From positions 108,336,578 through 108,400,577 of the forward strand of contig OZ038382.1 of NCBI GenBank assembly GCA_964036045.1: DNA of 64,000 nucleotides, written 5' to 3'. A program made the translations under genes and the position numbers. The notes under the pieces were generated by a model. The model had not been told where the DNA came from, made no database searches, and was given only the letters and a program-made list of their open reading frames with translations. Each line of letters begins with the position of its first letter. The stretch's first letter is position 1. Positions 57,265-64,000 of the stretch are shown piece after piece. The stretch comes from Eutreptiella sp. 'Long Island Sound 2002' (taxonomy: Eukaryota; Euglenozoa; Euglenophyceae; Eutreptiales; Eutreptiaceae).

Positions 57265-58950
57265 TTATTCCTCCTTGTCGAACTCGATCACTTCAGCTTT
57301 ATCCGTCGCTGTCCCATGAAAACTCACTTCAGAGTAAGCCTCTGAGGCTGGGTAGGCCCAGCGACTCAGGGCGTCCGCCACTGTATTGTAGCGACCCGGA
57401 ATGTAAGTCACATGGAGTTCAAATCTGCTGAGAGTTTCATGCCAACGGCCTCTCCTCCCAGCTGGTCCACCAGGGGTATCCACATGTTCTGTCCTCCAGC
57501 TCTCCAGTGACTTGTGGTCAGTCAGTACCTCAACGCGATGGCCCAAGATCCAACCTTCATAACGCCGTAAGGCACAAAGGATTGCGTAGGCTTCTTGTTC
57601 CCTTGGACTCCAATTCCGCTGTCTTGTTGTAAGCTTGCAAGACCAGAAAGCCAGAGGATGATGGTGACCCTCGTCATCGACTTGTTCGATCGTAGCACCA
57701 ATGGCGTAATGACTGGCGTCTGTACGAATATAAAAAGGTCTTCGATCTAACCACGGAGTCTTTAATGTAACCACATTCGCCAGTGCTTCTTTGAGACCAG
57801 TAAAAGCCTCTTCACATTCTGGCGTCCACTTGAGCTTGACTTGAGATCCCTTCTTTCCTTCTATTTTGCCAACCTTGAGTAACTCTGTCAATGGACCAGA
57901 GAACTTGGCGTAGAGAGGAAGGAACTCGTGGTAATAATTGCAGCAGCCTAATAAAGGCACGAACCTGCGTGATGGTTTTAGGCCTTTCCCAGAGCTGCAG
58001 GGCAGCCATTTTTCCTGGGGCTGGTCTTCTTGTCCCATCTTCCAAGACAGAGCCACAGAATTCCACACCCTGGAGGAACATTTTGCCCTTCTTGGGTCCA
58101 CACACGAGCTTCTCTTGTCGAAGGACCTCGAGAACTTTTCGGACTTGTTCTTCGTGCAACTTCAGGCACTCATCAAAGTTATTTCCCAACGGCGTGGCAA
58201 TCAGAAGGTCGTCAATGTAGATGCTGCAGAATTCTTCTAAATCCAGAGACTTGTGCTTCTGAAATAAAATATTTCCATCATCTTCTGGAACATCAACGGC
58301 GCATTCTTCAGACCCATCGGCAGTACAGTCCACTGGACAGTGCCACAGGGCGTGCACATTGCCGTCAAATGCCTATCCTCTTTTCGAAGTGGCATTTGAT
58401 GAAAGCCAAGGCGCAAATCCAACACAGTAAAGAGCTTGCCTTCGGCTCTCGCGGCGATCTCCTTCTCGATTAAAGGAAGAGGATGCGCGTCTGGTACTGT
58501 GGCGGCATTCAGGGCTCTGTAATCCACCACTAGACGCCAAGCATCTATGCTGGATTGGTCAGCAGGTGGGGGCTTTGGCACAGTAAATGGTGCTGAACAC
58601 CACTCAGAACTCATGCAGCCCTCCGACCAACCGAATTCATGAAGATTGCGCTCAATAATCTTTCGCAGGGCATCTGCTCTGGTGCCGTGGAGATAGAATG
58701 GACGTTGTTTGTGAACCTTGGAGCCTTCGGTTATCTCAATCCTGGCTTCCCCATTTTCACATCGAATTGGGGGGTTTTTCCACAACTTCCCACTCAGCAC
58801 GTCATCTTGATAATCTTCGAACACTGCGTCCCTTCTTGCAGATATCTTGTCTCCGTCGACCTGATTCCCACATTTAATCACCGACATTATGTCGACCAAT
58901 TTGCGAATTGTTGGTCGTGGTCTCATATTCTTGGCCACTTCATTCCAAAC
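57265..58950 (-). pseudogene. Reverse transcriptase and RNase H of element D
   Basis: Three pieces are present. The first (58237-58938) has GCMSSEWCSAPFTVPKPPPA, LVVDYRALNAATVPDAHPLP, FTVLDLRLGFHQMPL and VLPMGLKNAPLMFQKM. The second frame (57812-58357) has EFCSIYIDDLLIATPLGN, the intact YIDD site, and KLVCGPKKGKMFLQGVEFCG. The third (57265-58101) returns to the first frame with the connection and RNase H: FYIRTDASHYAIGAT, EQEAYAILCALRRYEGW, VEVLTDHKSLESWR and NTVADALSRW. Two compensating frameshifts near 58290 and 58000 thus damage only the palm and thumb. Confidence 0.92.
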
Positions 58951-59575
58951 TTATTCGTCGCATTGTTGGCGGATGAAGCTCACCTGAGCTCGCTCCTCCG
59001 TGGGATCCCACCAATGAAAGGGGTCCACGAATGTCTTGAAGGGATGGTCGGACGAATTCAGCTTCATTCCTGTCAATTCAGGCGAGATTCTTGGAGATTT
59101 GTCATCATTCTTGTCTGAAATCTTGACTTTTTTGGCTTGATTCTTGTCTGATGGGGACGAATTGTAATGGATGGAGGCGTTCTCTTGAGGGACGCCGATT
59201 GTCCTTCCCTCCTTCCGCGACGATACGTCGGGATTCCGCTCTCGATTGTCTTCATCCACCTCAATTTCGTCCATTCTTGAGGAATTTGAGATGACCTCTT
59301 CTGTTCCCATTTCACTGTCATCTTGCCAATAATCTCCCAGATTCCCGTCAACTAAGCACGCCAACATCCTCCACGAACGCTGTGGCAAAGGCTTGCCATT
59401 GTCTTCGCAATACAGCTTCACTCCCTTTTGAGGTAGCTCGACAATGTCGATTGAAATGTCCATAATGTCCTTGAACCACTCTTGTCTTGGCCAATGGGGG
59501 ACAATTAAAATCGCCTTCGCGCCGGATCGCTTCAGCTTCTGCACCACACGAGAAGAAACGTCGAAGGGCGGATCG
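58951..59575 (-). pseudogene. Second half of methyltransferase-like domain and linker (element D)
   Basis: Right after insertion Y the frame reads DPPFDVSSRVVQKLKRSGAK, AILIVPHWPRQEWFKDIMDI and VELPQKGVKLYCED. The DPPF motif is that of Dam-type N6-adenine methyltransferase motif IV, and the following pattern matches the domain found in DIRS elements. A 150-residue charged linker leads to a TAA at 58951-58953 just before reverse transcriptase. Whether the domain had methyltransferase activity is unknown. No SAM-binding FxGxG motif is evident. Confidence 0.65.
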
Positions 59576-59639
59576 CACATAGGATTTTATGACGTCCGAA
59601 AATCCCAAAACCTGCAGCATCAAAAAAATACCCTTTTAA

Positions 59640-60055
59640 GTAGTTAGCATGCTGTAAATTGTGTTTGGGCGATCTGTGTCCCCGTACAACATGCTTTTTT
59701 GCATCCAGCACCCTCAAAATAGGGGTGGGGAGGTTTTCAACTGCTTTGCTGAGGCCAAAAAACACAATTTTTCACCAAAAAGCGGCCATTTTTTGCCGTT
59801 TTTTCCATGAAAAATGGCAAATTTTGGTGCATACGCATGCTGTAAATTGCGTTTTTGTGATCTGTGTGCCCCTACAACCTGCTTGTTAGCATCCAGCACC
59901 CTCAAAATAGGGGGGGGGTCTTCAACTGCTTATCTGAAGCTAGAAAAAAACTCAAATTTTGGCCAAAAAATAACCATTTTTGGCCGTTTTTTTCATGAAA
60001 AATGGCAAATTTTGGTGCATACGCATGCTGTAAATTGTGTTTTCGTGATCTGTGA
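59640..60055. repeat. Tandem repeat of about 188 bp inside Y
   Basis: GCATGCTGTAAATTG occurs at about 59647, 59837 and 60023, with matching sequence between (CATCCAGCACCCTCAAAATA, AAAAATGGCAAATTTTGGTG). This gives just over two copies of a unit of about 186-190 bases. Confidence 0.85.
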
Positions 60056-60059
60056 ACAA

Positions 60060-60480
60060 GGTGGAGCAATTTGAAATCTCATGATACCTCCCCTAAATCT
60101 ACTTACACTAGAATTAGACGTCAAACCAGGCAAATATGGCTGTTTTGAGGCAATTTTGGCACCCGCCGTTGATACATCTTGATTCAAGAGCATGTAGGGA
60201 CACATATGGTGTTTTGCCAAGGCCAAACTAACCTTAGCAACAAGGGTGAGCAATTTGAAATCTCATGATACCTCCCCTAAATGTACTTATGCGAGATTTA
60301 CAAGTTAAAAAGGGCAAATATGGCTGTTTTGGGGCAATTTTGGCACCCGCCACTCAATTATCTTGTTGCACCACCATTTAGGGTCAAATATGGTGGTTTG
60401 CTAAGGCCAAACTAACCTTAGGGAGAACCTTGACCCATTTGAAATCTCATGAGACCTCCCCGAAATCTACTTATGCCACT
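60060..60480. repeat. Second tandem repeat of about 183 bp inside Y
   Basis: ATTTGAAATCTCATGA recurs at about 60069, 60252 and 60436, each time followed by ACCTCCCC(T/G)AAAT and later GGCACCCGCC. The unit is about 183 bases with nearly three copies. Confidence 0.85.
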
Positions 60481-60763
60481 TTCTTCGTGAAAAAGTGCCA
60501 AAAAAGGCCCGAAAAGGCGGTATTTTGGAAATATCTCCCCAAAGGTTGATGGGATGAACATGATTTGATCACAGGAGCAGGATATGGTTGCGATTGGCAG
60601 ATTGCGCTTCTTGAATCTGCTTAACTGCGCACAGAATTGGCACAAATCACGCAAAATGAGCCAGAAATGCTTGCGGCGGCGGCAAAAAACGCGACCGCGG
60701 CGGTTTCTGCGATAGTCCGGCAACTGAATTTTGGGATCTGGCGACATCGTAAAATCCTATGTG

Positions 60764-60958
60764 GATCCATAGAGGTTCAGACCAGTCCTCATCCCAGGCA
60801 TCGTCGTAGAACTTTGGAAATCTTTTATTTTTCTTGTTTGCAAAGGCATCAACTTGAGGACAAAAATTGTGGTTCCTTTCGAAATAATCCACCAGAATGT
60901 CCCGCCATTTGTCGACTACTCGATAGCAAACTGACTTCCACTTCTTGCAGTTCAATGA
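60764..60958 (-). pseudogene. First half of methyltransferase-like domain (element D)
   Basis: The frame reads WRDILVDYFERNHNFCPQVD, AFANKKNKRFPKFYDDAW and DEDWSEPLWI and then meets insertion Y. The VDAFA...DAW...W pattern followed by DPPF beyond Y is the signature of the DIRS-type Dam-like domain. The equivalent in the outer and inner elements is LALDAFSS...DSAW...HW...WIHC. It is preceded by a TAA (60959-60961) after protease. Confidence 0.65.
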
Positions 60959-61648
60959 TTACACCTTTCCTTCGTCGAATTCTGCTTGATTCCCTGTCCA
61001 TTCCTGCCCATCTTGCTGAATATGCAGCTTTTTTTGTTCCTTGAATTGGTGGATACTCTTGGTATATGGGTGCAGATAATACAGGTCAGACGGGTCGCTG
61101 GTCGACGGATCTTGGAGGAAGCATGTCCTGTGTCCCATGGGCGACACACGGTGAGCGTGAAGCCAGGGTTGACCCAAGAATAAATCATACTTTATGCTGG
61201 CTTCATAGAATTTTGCAGCAAACCATTCCTCCGTGACCGTCTCTTCCACGCTCCACACAGATTGTTTCACCAATCTGACCGCCAATTCTGCTTCTCTGTC
61301 GCCACCGTCAAGGCGATGTCCGCTGACTCCCTCTAGCTGGACAGGGGTCGAGGACATCTTCGTCTCATCCTCCTGCAGAAAGCCTTTCCTCACCAGATTG
61401 ACTTCTGAACCATTGTCAATCAGACATCTGGCAAGTTTAACCTTACCATCCGTAGTTCTGACCTGGATCCAGCAGACAAACCGGCGCTGCTTGCCTCGCC
61501 GGACAGCGCGGAGGACCCAGGCAGGGTACGGGAGGCCAGAGGAACGCGCCAGCCGATCCCAGCAGCGTCAATCCACCGCCCAAACTACCCTGATGGGTTT
61601 TGTCTCCTGCCACTCAACCCCAGTGTTGGGATTCGGGTCAAGTTGGCT
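60959..61648 (-). pseudogene. Aspartic protease of element D
   Basis: The frame, in register with gag, reads VKLARCLIDNGSEVNLVRKG, with DNGS at the active site (DTG or DSG is usual). VEETVTEEWFAAKFYEAS and YDLFLGQPWLHAHRV follow, where LFLGQPWL corresponds to the second-lobe ILG motif. It would mature Gag-Pol. It is bounded by a TGA upstream (about 61594) and a TAA downstream (60959-60961). Confidence 0.75.
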
Positions 61649-63324
61649 TCCCTATTGCCATTCTTCTTCTTCGTTCGGCTGTACGTCCTGTACTTGTCCT
61701 TCGTCAACCCATTCTTCTCCTGCTTCGACGGCATTGACTCCTTTTCCACGTCCACGACCACCAAATGACTTTCCACCACCACCTTTCTTACCTCCTTGGC
61801 CTTTGTTGTTGGAGGTGTTGGAATTGGGGTTGGACTCGTTGGATCTGCCCTTGCCTCGACCTCCAGTATCCTTGTTGTTGCCGAAGGTCTTGTTTGCTGG
61901 CGTCTCCGCGTACAGGGGGTTGCCATTCACCTTGGAATCATCTTGATTCCCGGACTTTCCTTGGCCTTTTCCACCTTTTTCACCAGATTTTCCACCAGAT
62001 TTTCCACCAGCATCGGTCCATCTTGAGCCACTTGGATCTCCGCCTTGCTGCGAGTAATCTTTTGGTGTCAAGTCTCTGTTCTTTCCTTTGGACTGCCCTT
62101 TACCTTTTCCCCTTCCATGCTGGTCAGCATCTCGTGCTCCATCTTGCTGGGGATTTTTGGGAGGATTTCCTTTTCCATCCATTTTGGACTGAATTGTCTT
62201 GAGATCTGAGGGCGTCCACCTGTGATCTGCGGTCGTGTGAGTCGCCGCTCGACCCTCCTTTCCAAGGGCAATGCACAAAGAGCATCCCTTCTCACCAACG
62301 GCGTTGACCTTGCCTCCAAAGCCTTGTGTATCCTGGGACTTCTGGCGTTCTAAGTTTGCATACTTTTCAAGTTGGTCCCAGATCTGCTCGACCCCATACG
62401 ACAAGATCCACGGTCGTACCTTCAAAACTGTTCCCTTATACTTCACCTTTCCATCCGCCATGCTACAGAAAAACTCCGACTGTTCAGAATTGTGGAAACC
62501 AACTCTCCATCTGCCCTCACGAATAGTAATGTCTTTCAATCCAGTAGCACTGATAGAGTGTAGCAACTCACGAACTGCCATTTTTCCCATAGTCTCTGGC
62601 AATCCTCGGACTTCAACCCAGTTGCCTAGGACTTTTTGGTCCGCCTGAGAGTCCCTGATCTTCTGCTTGGTCTCTGGCGTGAGCTTGCTCAGGAGGATCT
62701 TCTTCATCTCGCCTCCAGAACGTCCTTCTCCAGAGTTCTCCGCCTTTTGCACCAAAAACTCCCAATCTTGCCTTGCAATTTGAATCTCTTCCAGAAACAA
62801 TTTCTTGATCGCCCTGAAGTTCTCCAGACGGTTCCTATAATGATCTTCAGGAAGTCGAGAGCCTTTCTTCTTGAGACTTCGATACAGCTCTTCATAAGTC
62901 AGGGGATCTCCTTGATTCTGCCTTTCCACATAAAGATTGTATGTACTTTCCCTGAGTTTGCCAGTCAAACAGTCCATCAACCCAAGGATCCAAAGTTCCT
63001 TGTCCAGTTTTCCCGTCTGCAGCCACACCATGAACTGCCTCTCGAAGGACGCCCAGTAATTTGGGTGCCCTGAGAACTTCGGCTGCTTCATTACTGACCC
63101 TCGAAGCCTCATGTGCAACGGATTCAGCAAGTGGTTCAGGTTGAAATTTGTGGCTGTGCCAACCGGATTGACGAACACTGGGTTGACTGCGGCGCCTCCC
63201 GTTGCCTGTGCCTGCGCAATTGCGGCCGCCAGCAACGCCTGGTCCACAGTAGGCTGCACAAACGGCGTTGGTTGTGCTTGATGCAGCCTCATCTCCTTCA
63301 ATTTCTTCTGCTTTTCTTTGATTT
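61649..63324 (-). pseudogene. gag of element D: capsid, RRM-like segment, zinc and Gly/Lys tail
   Basis: The clean 549-codon frame has: a Gln/Ala-rich start (ALLAAAIAQAQATGGAAVN); the capsid (PKFSGHPNYWASFERQFMVW, LTYEELYRSLKKKGSRLPED); a segment resembling an RNA-recognition motif (NWVEVRGLPETMGKMAVREL, GRWRVGFHNSEQSEFFCSMA, YKGTVLKVRPW); a CX2C...H...H metal-binding-like motif (CSLCIALGKEGRAATHTTAD); and a Gly/Lys/Ser-rich tail (GGKSGGKSGEKGGKGQGK). It ends at TAG in EEEEWQ-stop. Gag packages the element RNA. The RRM-like part would be an extra RNA-binding module. Confidence 0.85.
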
Positions 63325-64000
63325 ACGCTTCATTTTCTTTCTGCTGCCGGTCCTTCTTCTTCAAGGCCATTGATCTCTCCTTCACGGTGGTCCTTGCTTC
63401 TCCATCAATGTCTCTGACAGTACCAACAGACAGTACAGACCTCTCCGACGAAGATTCTCCTCCTTCAGTACCCAGATTGAACCCAATAGGACTTCCAAAT
63501 CCAGTAGGGGGGATACCAGAAATTCCAGTAAAAGCTGGATGGTGGCCAGTAAAAGCTGGGGGTGCCGGAGAATGTGGAACGCGGTAAGGCGTGGATGCAG
63601 GTGCAGCTGAGGAGGTAGGTGCTGGGTGGCTTGCCATCGCAGGCGCTGGTCCAGTGAGCCCAGTAGTGCTCAGATTTTGTACCAGATTCGTCAGCTTTTC
63701 CAGCTTCTGCTCCATCTCCTTCCACTTGCTGTCATCATCCCTCTTTTTCTCCTTGGCGGACTTCTTCAGCTCCTTCACTCTTTCTTCCAGCGACGAAATC
63801 TGGCGTCGACAGGAGCAGTCCGTGGCACATTCACCACAGGACGGGCATCTTGTTGCTTTTCCCTTGCTTCTTACCTCGTCGACCCAAGTGTCAACACTGG
63901 AGGCAGAGCTGGGGAGTTTGGACAGCTGCTCCCTGGAGAGGTGAGAATGCGTCGAATCACACCTCATTTCGTCGACCACATCGTCGTTCCGACCCCAGGC
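63325..64000 (-). pseudogene. gag N-terminal region of element D (runs off the window)
   Basis: The frame is open to the right edge. It has a cysteine cluster (RCPSCGECATDCSCRRQI), a coiled coil (EERVKELKKSAKEKKRDDDS, EMEQKLEKLTNLVQNLST) and a Pro/Gly/Ser-rich linker (PPTGFGSPIGFNLGTEGGES). It ends at TAA (GCG-TAA-ATC, 63323-63325) in the same frame as the capsid part. No start codon can be fixed because the 5' end is outside the window. Confidence 0.7.

Larger units (their letters stand above)
59576..60763. mobile_element. Element Y, 1188 bp, with CACATAGG...CCTATGTG ends
   Basis: The terminal inverted repeats share CACATAGGATTTTA exactly and continue with few mismatches to ATCCCAAAA, about 35 bases in all. 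The insertion splits the coding sequence for W-I-D-P-P-F of element D. Restoring the frame requires removal of the element plus one base, so the apparent target duplication is one base (G). No protein is encoded. It is a MITE-like non-autonomous element. Its ends (CAC...GTG) recall element X and, loosely, CACTA-type transposons. Confidence 0.8.
53671..64000 (-). mobile_element. Element D: Ty3/gypsy chromovirus with 481-bp LTR, partial
   Basis: This minus-strand element begins beyond the right edge (gag is open to 64000) and ends with a 3' LTR at 53671. The order is gag, protease, methyltransferase-like domain, reverse transcriptase, RNase H, integrase, chromodomain, 3' untranslated region, polypurine tract and LTR. 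Gag through integrase lie in one frame once the 1188-bp insertion Y is removed. The frame is broken by about six stop codons and a local double frameshift in reverse transcriptase. It is inserted into non-LTR element N. Its protein sequences differ strongly from the outer and inner elements, so it is a separate family. Confidence 0.9.

Noticed and set aside
1-64000. CRISPR arrays, bacterial operons, rRNA or tRNA genes
   Set aside because: No regular short repeat-spacer structure, no ribosomal sequence and no cloverleaf noticed. Content and architecture are eukaryotic retroelements.

Overview
This is a eukaryotic repeat-rich stretch, not a bacterial or organellar one. It is built almost entirely of retrotransposons and smaller inserted elements, and no convincing host gene was found. 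Chromodomain Ty3/gypsy (chromovirus) elements with about 3 kb LTRs, an APE-type non-LTR element with RNase H, very GC-rich proline-coding repeats and long low-complexity tracts suggest a large, repeat-laden nuclear genome, such as that of an alga or another protist. The species cannot be named from the sequence.

The layout is a nest of insertions that can be read at base level. (1) The base layer is a GC-rich, minus-strand non-LTR retrotransposon (N) with endonuclease, reverse transcriptase, a zinc region, RNase H and a long GC-rich 3' part. It occupies 47055-53670 and continues at 10003-12742. (2) A 1.8 kb element (X) with CACCT...AGGTG ends and an acidic ORF split N; X is now 12743-12745 plus 45235-47054. 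(3) A minus-strand chromovirus (outer element, 12746-45230, target duplication GCAC) inserted three bases inside X. (4) A second, plus-strand chromovirus of the same family (inner element, 21978-37477, target duplication ATAC) inserted at the gag-pol border of the outer one, so outer gag lies at 37482-42324 and outer pol at 17206-21973. A second, 5'-truncated copy of N fills 1-4940. The interval 4941-10002 holds unassigned sequence, G/T-rich satellite-like tracts, a pentamer-type tract, a 138-bp tandem repeat and a proline-rich reading frame.

On the right, another minus-strand chromovirus family (element D, 53671 to beyond 64000) inserted into N. It has a 481-bp LTR and one continuous gag-pro-pol frame interrupted by stop codons. 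A 1188-bp element with CACATAGG...CCTATGTG ends (Y) split it in the middle of a methyltransferase-like domain.

All the retroelement genes are damaged by stops, frameshifts, deletions or insertions, yet most catalytic motifs remain legible. The most interesting observations are: a DIRS-like, Dam-methyltransferase-like domain between protease and reverse transcriptase in two chromovirus families; an RRM-like segment inside the gag of D; a clean 663-bp in-frame inversion inside the inner gag; two LTR subfamilies sharing their 3' part but not their 5' part; a conserved 13-bp-arm stem-loop with a TGACATCA core in all four long LTRs; and two elements with CAC...GTG ends and almost no target duplication.
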